64,000 nt of DNA, taken from positions 633,942-697,941 of the forward strand of contig CM055107.1 in assembly GCA_029204225.1 (NCBI GenBank). The letters run 5' to 3'. The position numbers and the translations under genes are program-made. The notes below the pieces were generated by a model. The model saw nothing but the letters and a program-made list of their open reading frames with translations, ran no database searches and was not told where the DNA came from. This document shows, in pieces, positions 32,401 to 40,509 of this stretch. The DNA comes from Diphasiastrum complanatum (taxonomy: Eukaryota; Streptophyta; Lycopodiopsida; Lycopodiales; Lycopodiaceae). The stretch's first letter is position 1. Each line of letters begins with the position of its first letter.

Positions 32401-35273
32401 CGTTGAGGATGTCGAGTCCAAAAGCACATCAGCAAATGTTGAGGTCTAGAATGAATCTAAAAATACATTAGCAAATGTTGAGAATTGAAGACTTCTAGAA
32501 GGCAAGTCTAAATGATATGTTGAAGATAACGTTGGGGACTCAAGATCCAAGGATGCTGAGGATTCTGGTGTGCCCAAGCATACCAAAGTGATTGAGGGTA
32601 CTAGTAAGCAAGGATTTAGTATTCCATCATAAGTTACTCTATAGAAATATAGTGTGTCCTTGATACATAGGCACCTGAACTAAATGATGTAAATGACAGT
32701 TTGGCATACTATATATTTACGCTTCTTTAGAGGCATTTGCTCTGGCTAGTATAAAAATGGACGTCCGCTAGTATGTAATAGTCGCTAGAAAAGTTTAAGA
32801 ATGGAGTGTCTTGGCAAGTAGGTTAAGATAACCATCTGAAGGCTGACAAATGAATTAGAAAAAGCATTTCCATAGTAGACTTGCCAAAGGTCCAGAAGGA
32901 TCAAGGAATAAACTCGTAACACTCCATTCCCCTTAAGAACCGTCTTGCTCCTCTAAGACAAAATCTGATAACAATTTGCGAAGAACGTACGTCTTTTCCA
33001 AGTGACATTCTCAACAGGCTGATCCTTCCATTTAACTAAATATTCTAGAAATAGAGTATGTCGCGTCTGGGTCTCTGTAATCAAGAACATCTTCTGGTTC
33101 ATGTGGAAGTTGTTGGAATATTGGATGGGCCTTACTGCTATCTGGGAGTTCTAATTCATAGGTAACTTCGCCTAATCTCCTAATAATATAAACAGACCAG
33201 AGTACCTAGGAGATAACTTAATACATACACCCATTTACTAGAGCAAGATGTTGATCTGGAAGGAAATGATGAGATGAAGTTGAAGAGGAAGGAGCAACGT
33301 AACTGCTAAACTTACAGTCTGTGACATTCGAAACACAGCTGGACCAAGGAATAAGGGATGCTTCTTGATGACGAGGTCTCTATTTAAATGCTAGTGATGT
33401 GGAGTATGATTCTGAGTAACACAAAAACATACAAAGGATAACCAAGCATAGGAGAGAAAGTAGAAGAAAAGTGGAGAATCTGGCCAGTAAACTGACTTGC
33501 ACCAAATCTCCAAGAACAAGTCCAACTGTAAACAGGTTGTGCACGATGAAAAATACCATTCTTGGCTCGGACTACCCAAACCTTGATGAAAGTAATCCAG
33601 TTGATTGTAACTTAGTTGTTTTCTGGATGAAGTACCAACAAGAAAGAGGTATCATTAACAGGTGGACTGATTGACAATGAGCTTGGAAACAATGTTGCAA
33701 ACTTGGATGGAGCGAAAGATGGCAAAGAAGCCTTTATGGAAGGGAACATTCATGTAGGAGACCAAGAATAAGATAAGACAGTATGCTTGTCATATCAGAA
33801 GATGTGCAGGAGATATTGCCGTGCTTCATGCATGACCAGGTAGACGAGGTTAAAGGTGGCCTGCGTTAAAAATGCTCAAAAGATCACGTGCAAGCCATAC
33901 AGAAACATTGTTATTATGCACATGGAAACAAAAGATAAAAAATATATCATCAAGGCATGTGGTCCATTGCATATGTATGCATAAGGATACAGGTTCATAC
34001 TGCCGTCCGTATGTGCACAGACCCTACTAAAATGTTTTTGCCAGGATGCTGCTGCATCAAGTGCTAGGGCTCTTAGAAACCTCCAAGTGGGGACTTCACA
34101 AATATCAATGGAATGTTTATTCAACCAGGACTGAGTCTGCTTGAGAGTTGCAAGTATTATCTTCACAGCATCACCGAGGCTCCTCCACCCTTGGATGAGG
34201 GTGGTGCCCTGAGTACAGGCTCAATCTCTGCTGAATAGAATAATATAGAAAGAGATACTATTTTTTAATTGGTCGATAGTTCTGTGAATGGATCCTATCC
34301 ACCGCTGTGGAGAATCCGTGAGAGCTAGAAATTTCATTTTATTTAAACTTTTGGAGGTCTAGACACATAGGTGCAGGAAGTAGGCCAACAGATTACAGAG
34401 GTAGATCATTTTTTCAAGGACCAGCCCATTTTAAACACTGATCAGAGACATGTTGTTGAATAGCATTGAACTATATGCCAACCTGAGAAAGATTCTTATT
34501 TACATAGTTGTTTTACCTACTGTGGCTCTCCAAAACAGAGGCAAACTATCTGAACAAGAATTACGATCTATACCTGCATGGTAAGGGGTAACACCTCAAG
34601 TAAAAAAACTTCAGCAGTTTCATAAGCAGAATTCAAAGTTAGTGTACAGGGCAACCAATTTGATGGTGAATACAACACCTCTGATGGGAAAACTCAATTT
34701 GCTACCTAATGAAAGTCAACAATGTCGTCAGAGTGCCTCTCCACACCGTGAGCCATGCTAGCTAGCTACAATCTAATGTTGTGTATTTCTATGTCATATG
34801 ATCGCTAACTCTTGTAAATTCACTATAAATTTGTTGATGGTGTAAGACTTTGTGATTGGAATCCATGGTTCAAGATTGCATGTCTTCTTGGTTATGTCCG
34901 GTATTGTCCTAGACATAACATGGATACATTTTATTTAAACTTGTTTTGGTTTGTATGGACTTGAATTTTTGTGAACAGATTATTTTGGTAGTCAATGAAG
35001 TCATCTCATTGGTGGTTAATGTCTTTTATTTTGTGTAAGCAGGATGGACGTTCCAAGAAAACCTTTTCAAAATGCAGCGCACTCACTTCCAAAATTTGCC
35101 CAGATTTTCGGAAGTGTTCATTACAGAGGTGCTTAAGAAAAATAGAAAGTGTCTGTCATGTCATTGATAAGCAGCAGGACTACCGCTGCAAATTTAACAG
35201 GGACTGTGGTGTTGATGCAACCACTTGTAAGAAAAGAACTTGTAGTGTTGCGGGATATTGTGGTTTGTGGTAA
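4314..35273 (+). CDS. MNS5: GH47 alpha-mannosidase-like protein, EDEM/MNS5 type (14 exons, 5' end missing)
   Basis: Exons: 4314-4356, 4718-4783, 5240-5301, 5616-5715, 5945-6127, 22978-23026, 23312-23491, 28238-28358, 28508-28589, 28686-28771, 28943-29043, 29336-29477, 29643-29790, 35043-35273. Joined, they give 530 residues without a stop, ending in TAA. GH47 landmarks are in order: FECNIRLLGG (acid E90), VDSFYEYL (230-236, acid E234), RPELAES (342-348) and the calcium-site TEGHP (427-431). A Cys-rich tail (465-527) ending CGLW follows, as I recall for plant MNS5. The family trims mannose from misfolded glycoproteins in the ER and feeds ER-associated degradation. All introns are GT-AG except one GC-AG. 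The N-terminal exon (start codon, signal or anchor) is not visible. Introns of 16.9, 4.7 and 5.3 kb are filled by repeats. Family assignment is firm; the MNS5 subtype rests on motif memory. Confidence 0.93.
4718..4783 (+). CDS. MNS5: GH47 gene, exon 2 (GC donor)
   Basis: Twenty-two codons, HDELKPLSQTFTDSLGELGN then LK, between acceptor ttttgtag and donor gcaagt. The donor is GC rather than GT with an otherwise perfect AAG|GCAAGT context; no in-frame GT alternative fits. Confidence 0.9.
4784..5239 (+). other. GH47 intron 2 (GC-AG)
   Basis: Intron with GC donor and cagcag acceptor. AT-rich, no internal coding or repeat signal seen. Confidence 0.75.
5240..5301 (+). CDS. MNS5: GH47 gene, exon 3
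   Basis: Encodes LEHLTYTYDGSALTLIESLS plus two bases of a Ser codon. The substrate-domain motif ALTLIESLS corresponds to the TLIDSLD-type segment of other GH47 enzymes. Acceptor cagcag allows a one-codon alternative (extra Gln). Confidence 0.9.
5616..5715 (+). CDS. MNS5: GH47 gene, exon 4
   Basis: Acceptor gtgcag, donor gtatac. Encodes LAIMGNNTEF then KKAVLWLGENLSFDKDVRV and NVFE; the final Glu is the first conserved catalytic acid of the family. Confidence 0.92.
5945..6127 (+). CDS. MNS5: GH47 gene, exon 5
   Basis: Sixty-one codons beginning CNIRLLGGLISAHLLA and ending GIPYAWINLK, the most recognisable EDEM segment. Phase 0 at both ends. The following intron is 16.85 kb and contains several LTR elements. 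Confidence 0.95.
6128..10195. other. Left part of the 16.85-kb GH47 intron, unassigned
   Basis: No convincing gene. Several short open frames (for example 7177-7434 and 8922-9236, plus strand) have no recognisable domain and no homologue that I recognise. Near 8561 the minus strand has a purine-rich tract running into TGTAGGAAC, which could be a 3' LTR start, but no partner copy is visible. The region looks like old, decayed repeat DNA. Confidence 0.5.
10196..10470 (+). repeat. 5' LTR, family A
   Basis: From about 10218 to 10470 it aligns with 22129-22375 at roughly 80% identity by eye. It ends in ...TTTAGTTCA, five bases before TGGTATCAGAGC. The left edge is uncertain by about 20 bp. Confidence 0.7.
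10476..10487 (+). other. Primer-binding site (initiator Met tRNA)
   Basis: TGGTATCAGAGC lies five bases after the LTR end, the canonical position of a minus-strand primer site. Confidence 0.85.
10982..11339. repeat. Dispersed ~358-bp repeat, copy 1
   Basis: Begins accaactgctccatagaag and ends near ctaacaagt. A second direct copy lies at 55028-55386 inside a different LTR element, at about 93-95% identity by eye. It has no coding sequence that I recognise, no clear terminal inverted repeat and no convincing target duplication. Confidence 0.9.
11557..11890 (+). repeat. Degenerate ~90-bp tandem repeat
   Basis: The motif ttggcag/ttggtag ... caccacctat recurs at 11557, 11648, 11738 and 11813, with steps of 91, 90 and 75 bp. 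Units also share ttggtgcactatttggtggac. The array lies in the leader or internal part of the family-A LTR element. Confidence 0.75.
12037..12814 (-). repeat. copia 3' LTR (778 bp)
   Basis: Begins TGTCGGAAATC and ends GAATTCCAACA on the plus strand. Compared with the other LTR it has 94 extra bases (12248-12341), flanked by the trinucleotide AAC. Confidence 0.95.
12874..13985 (-). pseudogene. copia integrase fused to remnant of reverse transcriptase
   Basis: The frame 13605-13985 carries the GAG-pre-integrase segment (LLLVSRITDLGQKVEF, then FRLGHHN). After a frameshift 12874-13494 starts with LDLVHMDICGPM, the first catalytic Asp of the integrase core, and reaches ALRSDGGGVF, the second. Shortly afterwards the sequence jumps to a short YVHD-containing segment (LYVHDTLLFSINLNLMKDIK), which looks like the end of the RT palm with D to H in the YVDD box. 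The third catalytic Glu, RT fingers and RNase H are missing. Confidence 0.75.
13846..14328 (-). pseudogene. copia aspartic protease region
   Basis: Contains WYLDSGATQHMTHHKDWF, the active-site DSGA motif of copia proteases, then a beta-rich stretch (VQLGDNSKHTIEGEGTVRV). It is in a different frame from most of gag because of the frameshift near the zinc knuckle. Confidence 0.85.
14211..14983 (-). pseudogene. copia gag (UBN2-type) with damaged zinc knuckle
   Basis: The frame 14342-14983 opens with ATG about 130 bp after the primer-binding site. It encodes LDGGNYYLWKFKMMVMLLA near the N-terminus and KEAWDILATLYDIRD later, the signature of plant copia gag, followed by a Ser-rich linker. A frameshift then leads to a CCHC zinc knuckle, CKYCKKTGHLIRDY, in which the last Cys has become Tyr. 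Gag forms the virus-like particle in the cytoplasm; this one is frameshifted. Confidence 0.85.
15113..15124 (-). other. Primer-binding site (initiator Met tRNA)
   Basis: The plus strand reads gctctgatacca, so the minus strand reads TGGTATCAGAGC immediately after the LTR. Confidence 0.92.
15125..15807 (-). repeat. copia 5' LTR (683 bp)
   Basis: Same ends as the 3' LTR. It directly abuts the primer-binding site at 15113-15124 with no spacer. It lacks the 94-base block of its partner. Confidence 0.95.
16861..16925. repeat. (TC)n microsatellite, about 32 units
   Basis: Pure TC tract. Open frames of Ser-Leu or Arg-Glu repeats across it are artefacts. Confidence 0.97.
16945..16987. repeat. Imperfect hairpin with poly-A loop
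   Basis: aacggtttgacccgttt pairs with aaacgggttcaaatcgttt across an A-rich loop, one bulge and one mismatch. Confidence 0.7.
18471..18792 (+). repeat. LTR end and primer-binding site, family E
   Basis: TGGTATCAGAGC at 18781-18792 follows a segment with a TATA-like motif (ctatataatg, about 18591) and a transcription-start-like C-rich stretch, as in an LTR. No second copy of this LTR is found in the window, so its left boundary is arbitrary and the element is probably truncated or nested. Confidence 0.5.
19939..19972. repeat. (TC)n microsatellite
   Basis: About 17 TC units with one interruption at the left end. Confidence 0.9.
20366..20438. repeat. (CT)n microsatellite with duplicated tail
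   Basis: About 23 CT units followed by two copies of ctctctctcgcttgtgat, indicating a short slippage duplication. Confidence 0.9.
22107..22375 (+). repeat. 3' (or solo) LTR, family A
   Basis: Direct repeat of 10196-10470. It has a better preserved TATA box (tataaata at 22190-22197). Its end, GATTTAGTTCA, is not followed by a primer-binding site, as expected for a 3' LTR. Confidence 0.7.
22978..23026 (+). CDS. MNS5: GH47 gene, exon 6
   Basis: A small exon, acceptor catgcag and donor gtatgg, encoding HGVRVNETTETSTSGC plus one base. It bridges the NLK end of exon 5 and the GSLILEMG start of exon 7, as expected from EDEM proteins. Confidence 0.9.
23312..23491 (+). CDS. MNS5: GH47 gene, exon 7
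   Basis: Acceptor gatgcag, donor gtatgt. Encodes SLILEMGALTRLTGDPRFE, then ALRRLW-like NALRRLWSMRSSLDLMG and GQWIEHSSGIGAG, a classical GH47 block. Open frame in the plus strand extends past the donor but is not conserved there. Confidence 0.95.
23597..23816. mobile_element. MITE with 18-bp TIRs and 6-bp TSD
   Basis: The left end ccttagttgcccgttccg (23597-23614) is an inverted repeat of the right end (23799-23816), with three mismatches. ACTGCA flanks both ends (23591-23596 and 23817-23822). The interior is full of short palindromes of the type gttccggaac and has no coding capacity. This is a non-autonomous DNA transposon inserted in GH47 intron 7; the superfamily is not clear. Confidence 0.85.
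24146..24701 (-). repeat. 3' LTR of the 24-28 kb element
   Basis: 556 bp, TG...CA ends. The adjacent plus-strand atccctctacttt gives a minus-strand polypurine tract AAAGTAGAGGGAT right at its edge. Confidence 0.95.
25092..25790 (-). CDS. Unrecognised ORF carried by the non-autonomous LTR element
   Basis: About 232 codons open on the minus strand. The first codon at 25788-25790 is GTG; no ATG is in frame just upstream, so the start may lie in a frameshifted upstream part (an overlapping frame at 25670-26059) or be created by splicing. The product is acidic, Asn/Asp rich, has no transmembrane segment and no motif of gag, protease, integrase or RT. It includes YNIDAKFKYQYSNELFDDES and a C-terminal GTKKGASGIG. 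It could be a captured host fragment or a fast-evolving element protein. Whether it is expressed is unknown. Confidence 0.45.
   Translation of the reverse strand: MDEDQLENPGQVLSDSCNDHDQGQNKKVYYEQNELLQLQLNHGVQFDCRECSTLQINGYDHIIDNDLYGIIPEHGSSERYNIDAKFKYQYSNELFDDESGINIASMKSIIRDPSKDLKQICTELPINESNVVLMEGVGAKSLNILALEDVINPINKENMLTWKLNSKPSNSLCTDDQKDPYTAWDLMNPNVGCMALRTALELDMDTTILHQGAMHKAIAPDAGTKKGASGIG
26200..26570. other. GC- and purine-rich block inside the non-autonomous element
   Basis: A patch dominated by gggagg, gcgtgg and gagaggg words in otherwise AT-rich DNA. Antisense open frames here (26193-26557, minus) are Pro/Ser/Leu low-complexity and not credible genes. It may be foreign sequence carried by the element. 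Confidence 0.5.
27274..27285 (-). other. Primer-binding site (initiator Met tRNA)
   Basis: The plus strand gctctgatacca gives TGGTATCAGAGC on the minus strand. Confidence 0.92.
27290..27851 (-). repeat. 5' LTR of the 24-28 kb element
   Basis: 562 bp; separated by four bases from the primer-binding site. Confidence 0.95.
28238..28358 (+). CDS. MNS5: GH47 gene, exon 8
   Basis: Acceptor tatttcag, donor gtagta inside a Trp codon. Encodes VDSFYEYLVKAYILFGSEEY and then MFHRAYLATQQHFRHGP. The SFYEYL motif carries the second catalytic Glu. Confidence 0.95.
28508..28589 (+). CDS. MNS5: GH47 gene, exon 9
   Basis: Acceptor tgtccag, donor gtatca. Encodes YHEADMRTGRATHWQFTSLQ followed by AFWPAVQ; the SLQAFWP motif is shared by EDEM and GH47 mannosidases. 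Confidence 0.95.
28686..28771 (+). CDS. MNS5: GH47 gene, exon 10
   Basis: Acceptor aaggcag, donor gtaaga. Encodes VLIGDISAANLTHREFFHV and WEKFGVFPE plus a split Arg codon. Confidence 0.94.
28943..29043 (+). CDS. MNS5: GH47 gene, exon 11
   Basis: Acceptor tgcccag, donor gtaggc. Encodes YLIDRGMIHPTEKYYPLRPE and LAESTFYLYQATK. The RPE..ES motif holds the third conserved acid of the family. Confidence 0.95.
29336..29477 (+). CDS. MNS5: GH47 gene, exon 12
   Basis: Acceptor gtctcag, donor gtaagt. Encodes PWYLEVGKRIVNSLN, then FTRVKGGFASVKNVVSMELE and DHQHSFFLSE. The GGFA/DHQ.SFFL pattern is the usual end of the GH47 catalytic barrel. Confidence 0.94.
29643..29790 (+). CDS. MNS5: GH47 gene, exon 13
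   Basis: Acceptor atacag, donor gtgatc. Encodes CKYLYLLFDDTFLAG, then NYIFSTEGHPFPVLKSW; Thr427 of TEGHP is the calcium ligand of the family. Ends in phase 0. Confidence 0.94.
32890..33250 (-). pseudogene. Ty3/gypsy integrase C-terminus and chromodomain relic
   Basis: The minus strand around 33220-33030 reads GEVTYELELPDSSKAHPIFQ then LPHEPEDVLDYRD, which resembles the gypsy integrase tail (YKLELP..S.IHPVFH) leading into a chromodomain (PE.ILD.R), with a W-to-stop change in the VKWKG-like motif. It is heavily decayed; no RT or LTR pair is visible nearby. Confidence 0.5.
34077..34238 (+). other. Possible alternative terminal exon of the GH47 gene
   Basis: After an acceptor-like gggctcttag, a frame of 53 codons runs from KPPSGDFTNINGMFIQPGLS to a TAG at 34236-34238. 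Phase 0 would let it join exon 13, giving a shorter protein without the Cys-rich tail. I recognise no homologue, and the frame may be open by chance. Confidence 0.2.
35043..35273 (+). CDS. MNS5: GH47 gene, exon 14 (Cys-rich C-terminal tail and stop)
   Basis: Acceptor gtaagcag, 76 codons then TAA. Carries ten Cys, with CHVIDKQQDYRC, CGVDATTC and CSVAGYCGLW; the CGVDATTC..RTCS.AGYCGLW pattern matches the C-terminus I recall for plant MNS5 proteins. An extra small exon between exons 13 and 14 cannot be excluded, but both ends are phase 0 and join directly. Confidence 0.9.
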   Translation, partial: DGRSKKTFSKCSALTSKICPDFRKCSLQRCLRKIESVCHVIDKQQDYRCKFNRDCGVDATTCKKRTCSVAGYCGLW

Positions 35274-35456
35274 GGATAATCATTTCTAGGTCAAATTTTG
35301 CTCTCCCTTCCAAGATTTCATCAGAATGTCTAAAGGAAGTTCCTACTTCCCTTTCAATTGTGCAATTATAAGCCATATTAAAATTGGGCACTTTTGACAA
35401 GTCCAACGGGAGAGCCACGTTCCTCCTTGACTTATTTTTTGCAGGAGGTAAATGCT

Positions 35457-35462
35457 AATAAA
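35457..35462 (+). terminator. Candidate poly(A) signal of the GH47 gene
   Basis: AATAAA 184 bases after the stop codon, followed by an A-rich tract at about 35474. No better match lies closer. Confidence 0.4.
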
Positions 35463-38400
35463 GCTCAATCCCCAAAAAAAAAGAGCTGGCAGAAAAGTCA
35501 AACTAGTTGAGGAAGAAATGAAATATGGAGTGTTCCAAACAAACTGTTTGTCAATTCTACAGGTACTTGTTCTTCCCACAGAAGAGAAACATCGGCCCTC
35601 TTACACCACTAATCATTGAGTACTTGCAATTGTATTTCGTGAGAGGCAATATGCACCTTTAAAAAAAGATGCCATTTTTTATTTTTACTTGATGTGGATA
35701 ATGTCATCTTCATTATCTGGATAATACCAATCATACCTTAGAAGCATTGTTGGAGATGTCCTTTAATGTAATCACAATTTTCTGCTTATCATTACCTCTT
35801 GTTGCTTAGGTGCTTTTACAAGTTTTTGAGCCTTTTTGGTGAATATTGTTTGTGAAGGCAGACAACTAGCTCATTTTTCTTTTGGCTTCTTGGACATTTC
35901 TACCTCAAGATCAATTGAGACACAATCCATACTCTCGCGCCACCATTCCAAGGTCGTAGAAATACGCATATGTTCATGGTGCTTCATTGAACTTTAGTTG
36001 ACAAAAGCAACTTTTCATGGAGCTCTTCTAACCCTAAACTTAATGATATCTGCTTGGTTATTGAAGGGCTATTTCTTGTTGTCCCACCTTTCTTGAAAAA
36101 CATATTGCGCATTGTGTTGCACATAACTAGGTTTTTATGCAAAAGATTATGCATTCCATCTTTTGAGTTAAAGGAAACTCGACACTTCTATCAACTAATA
36201 ACACAATAGAATTAAATTTGCTCACATCTTTGGATGTTGCTTTTGTATTTAAATATCTTGCAAATCAGAGGACGTTTTCGAAAATTTTCCAGACTTGAAT
36301 GTGAATGTTATGAATAATTGTCGAAGGACACTCGAGTGACTGATGTTTTGAAGTCTCAAAACCTGGCTGAATATTATGAAATTTGAACCGACTTGAACAA
36401 AATTTGAAGAAGGTTCGAAGGTGACCTCTAAACGAAAATGGCCAAAAAGTATTGTATCTCTAGTGAATATTATAGCAATGTTGACAGATGATCGTGGGCT
36501 ATTAATTAAGGATAGTTTAGCAGTCAATCATCTCATAAATATCATGTTTGGGATCTGCATAAGAAAATAGACAGTTGAAATCAAATACAGATGCATCGCA
36601 TAATAGGTCACGGCAGTCAGATAGATTGAGTCAAACCTTTTTTGCAACAATGCGCAAGTCCTCAGTGACTGATCCAATGTAGTGCACTTAGCTTTGAGTG
36701 ATCAATTGGGCAATTACATATGCACATTTATCAGTAATGGAGTCTTTTTAGTCAGTATCAGTGTCATTACTTCAGATCTTTATATGCGCTTCTGTTTTAT
36801 TGTTAAGTATTTTTTTATATTTGTTTTGACTATCAGAGTTTGTAAGTTCTTGATGGCCTAGGTTTTTGTCTTTTATTCAATCTAAGCATAAGATAGGCAT
36901 TCGTTTTAATTCTGCACATATCTATCTTTTTTTTGTTATGTGATTTGGATCTTCCGATGCGCTGCAACTCAACAACTGTAATTCCTTTGACCACTTTCAC
37001 ATTTAACATAGGAAGTGGGTATAGAACATGCCATCTATGAATGCTTCACACCAAACCAACTAGTATTTCAGGAGTAGAACTCCATATTTTTTAATGCAAA
37101 CACAATGTTTAGTCAATAAAGCATATAAAATTATATTTTCATAACCCACGACTGTATGTTCTCAGCACTCTACTTACAATATGTTAGATTCAACTATAGA
37201 ATTACAGGATTGCATGTTCCAATAGCAATGTTAAAACCTAATGAAAAAGTTTCTATGTGATTGCTTCTCCATAGCAATTGTATAAAATAACATGAAACCT
37301 CACTACAATAGGCAAGATTTTCTCACCACCCAACCGAAAGTGTCCAACAACTTACTATTTCTAACGCTCTCTCTTGAATCAAATAAGACTATGAAAAAGA
37401 TCATATATTGTGGTTCGTTGCACAAGCTAATTGACAACTACTTTTTATGAAACAAAATAACATTTGCACACCAATAACTTAAAGCTAGAAAGCTCCTCCA
37501 AACATTCAGTCCTCATGAGTTATTATCAATGAATTGATCACTTGCTTCTCTCACAAAAATTCTATCTCACCCTCTTTCAAATAAGTTCTATTTTTATGTG
37601 CAAAGTCCTCCAAGGCCTCGCCTTGGCTTGCTTGTCACACGAGGTTGGCGTTTCCAAGGGAGTGATGCCCCTTTTACCTATGGCTAGGAAATTCTATGGC
37701 TATCTAACCCGACAATCTAATCATTCACACCTATGTAACCACACCTAATTAATCACAAGCAGATTGATCGAGGGCGGCCTCTTGTACCTTCCCCTCTCTC
37801 ACCTCTCTAAGAAATGCAAAAAATGTAGCAGAAAGTAGCTAAATGGAAAGCATTAAAGCATAACAAGAGAGAGAGAGGTGAGATAGTAAGATGCAAGGAT
37901 GTTTTGGTCATACTTTCGCATAATTTCCTCATCTGTATTGAATATGAAGTGCAAGTGATACCTTTTTATTCTTGGGGGAGGCCTAGCCCCTTGTCTTTGA
38001 TTGGCTATTCCAAGTTGGCAAGGATTCTGGTCCAAGCCCTTCCTACAAAATCTAATGGTTCTAATTTGGAAGGTGCTTGTCACATTATTCATTGTTTAAG
38101 CGGCATGAAGGATGAGTGGGTGTGGTCCAAAAACTCTTGCATCAACCACATTGTAAAGTGGCTCTCCCATTTTTCGCCAATCATCGATGTCTAGTAATAA
38201 AGCCTTGCCAATGGTAGTTGATCTAGTATTTCGTAAGATTTGAGCGGAAATTACGATTGAATGCAATTGGTTGGAGTAAATCATCCCACTTTGTTGGCAC
38301 ACTTGCGAGGAATTGGAAGTCATTGGCATAATGGATATTCAGATTTTAATTTGATACTAGAATCCGACGAGTTGATGCTCTCTTGTGCAAATGCCATGAG

Positions 38401-39539
38401 AGCACGCCCAAATTCCAGGTTCATTATTCATCCATAATGAGATGGAATTTTTGGCCAATTGAGGGTGTTTATGTTGATCGGTTCTTGCGAAGTTGGCATG
38501 TAATGAGAATTAATACACAATTGCCTTGGTCTAGCCACATAACTAGAGATTGATGATGGATTTCTCTCTAGGTATGTAGTGGCACCGTGGTTGATCACCA
38601 AGGGCTAGAAGATATTGAAGTTTTTTCTCCTGGATCTTTGATGTTCTGAACTTGAGATGTCATCTCCCTTGTGATGATTTGTAGAGATGGGTTTGCAAGT
38701 ACTCCTAGATTTTCTGTTCAAGGATTTCTAGCTAAAAAAGATCTCAGACTTCATCATTTGTTGCTTGGCCTTGGTTTGCTCAATTATTGTTGCTCCTTCA
38801 CCAAGTCGGCCTATTTGCCACCCCACCTTGATCATGTGCATGTGAATCTTGATAGATTGATGGAAGAGGGCTATCGATTGTAGGCTCCAAATGTGAGATT
38901 GCCTATTATTTTAACTATTGTAAGGCAACATGGCCCTTTTAGATATCTTGCATGACTACTCCCTTGTAATAGTCAAGTTGGCACTAAAATCTAGCCAATG
39001 TCATTTTGTAGGTTTTGACCTTTTGGATGAGATATTTGATATCTATTGAAGTGAGATCATGGTTTGGATGGAGTTTGTAGGTATGTGTCCCATTTTGTTG
39101 GTGACATTCTGAAGCTCTTTTTCAACCATTCATGTGTCAACTCTGATGCATTCAATTGTGCTTGCAAGATTGAGACTTGCTTTTTGGTCTCCTGCACAGC
39201 CTTTTGAACTTGGGCGTTGGTGTCATGTATGTTGGATTTATCTGAATAATCTACATCCATTCATCTATCCACTTTTACAATTTTACTCATGTTTTTATAT
39301 AGTCTGTAGAAATAAACAAGAACAAGGGTTTGACAAAGAGTATAGAACGTGTTCGAACCATCAAATGTTAATAGAATTTGTTTCCACTTGTTGTGAAGCT
39401 AACAACTTGCCTTAACTTTTTTTGCAAGCACTTTCCAAGAAGCCTAATTGGATACATGATAGCGCAATATGGCTAAGATCCAATTGCTATCCATGGCCAA
39501 AACAACTTTCTTCAACTGTCTTTTGGACTAGTAGAAAAG

Positions 39540-39960
39540 TTTGAAGAAACTACACAACACAATTTCAAACACAAAAAATTGAAGTGCTTCTCTCTCACCA
39601 AGAAATACAAAGGAAAATTTCAAATCCGCCAATTCTAGCTCAGCCACACTAAAATGATCACAACTTTCATAATATTGATCCAAATGAAATAAAATTAGTA
39701 CCTCTGAAAAACTAACTTCAATTATATCCATTCATAGCTTCATAGTAAAAAAATTCATCCAAAAGTTCAACAAAACATAGAAACAAACAAATTGCAAAAT
39801 TGTAGCCAACTAAATTGATCATAACTTGGTCAATATAGCTCCAAATTAGAAAAACTCAATACCTCCATATAAAGCTGAAATCAAGGGCTACAAATATAAA
39901 ACAAGAAATAAAATAGTAAATAGTGAATAATGGATAAAAAAAAAAGTGACCCAAATCAAA
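39540..39960 (-). repeat. Diverged relative of the 24-28 kb element leader
   Basis: The stretch ataacttggtcaatatagct with ctcaatacctcca, and the preceding gaagtgcttctctc, match 26800-27200 of the young LTR element in order and orientation, at lower identity. It is a fragment of an older copy or of a related full-length element. Confidence 0.6.
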
Positions 39961-40509
39961 CTGGAAATTGATTGTTCCAAGCCTCATGTAATCCATTTAT
40001 GTATCTCATTTTAAAAGAAAGCCTTTGTAAAAAGAGCCTTGTAAATGTTGTAGACACTTCTAGTGTGCAAATATGTTGCATATGAATTGACTAAAAAGCT
40101 CTTGAATGTTGTGAACACTTCATGGTGTGTCCTTACCCAAAAATAATTTCACTAGTCTGTTCCCCTATAGATGAGGCACAAATTGTCTCTTGTATGGCCT
40201 CTTTTATTCTGCTATACATGAGCCTTTTTATGTCTCTTGTACGTTCTCTTTGCTTTCTTTCTAAAAAAGGTACTTGTCAAGTCAATTCTTAAGTATAAGA
40301 GCATGGACCAAAAAAATTGAGGCATGACTCTAGCCCGTTCTCAATAAGCCCAAGTTATCTTTTTGGCATATCTCCAATCGATTTGTGTCCCCTTTTTTAA
40401 TTTATTTTGGAGGTACCTACAAAGTCATTATATAATGTTCATGTGAATTTAAAACTAGGATTTTTGGTGAGCATGTCACAATCCTCTAGTGGATAGCCAG
40501 TGACAATTT

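Larger units (their letters stand above)
29791..35042. other. Last GH47 intron (5.25 kb)
   Basis: Donor gtgatc at 29791, acceptor gtaagcag before 35043. Mostly AT-rich and gene-free. It includes a decayed gypsy fragment (about 32890-33250) and a possible alternative terminal exon (34077-34238). Confidence 0.75.

Noticed and set aside
34995-35042. ATG upstream of the last GH47 exon as a separate gene start
   Set aside because: The 16 codons before 35043 are intron read-through; the family sequence begins only after the acceptor.
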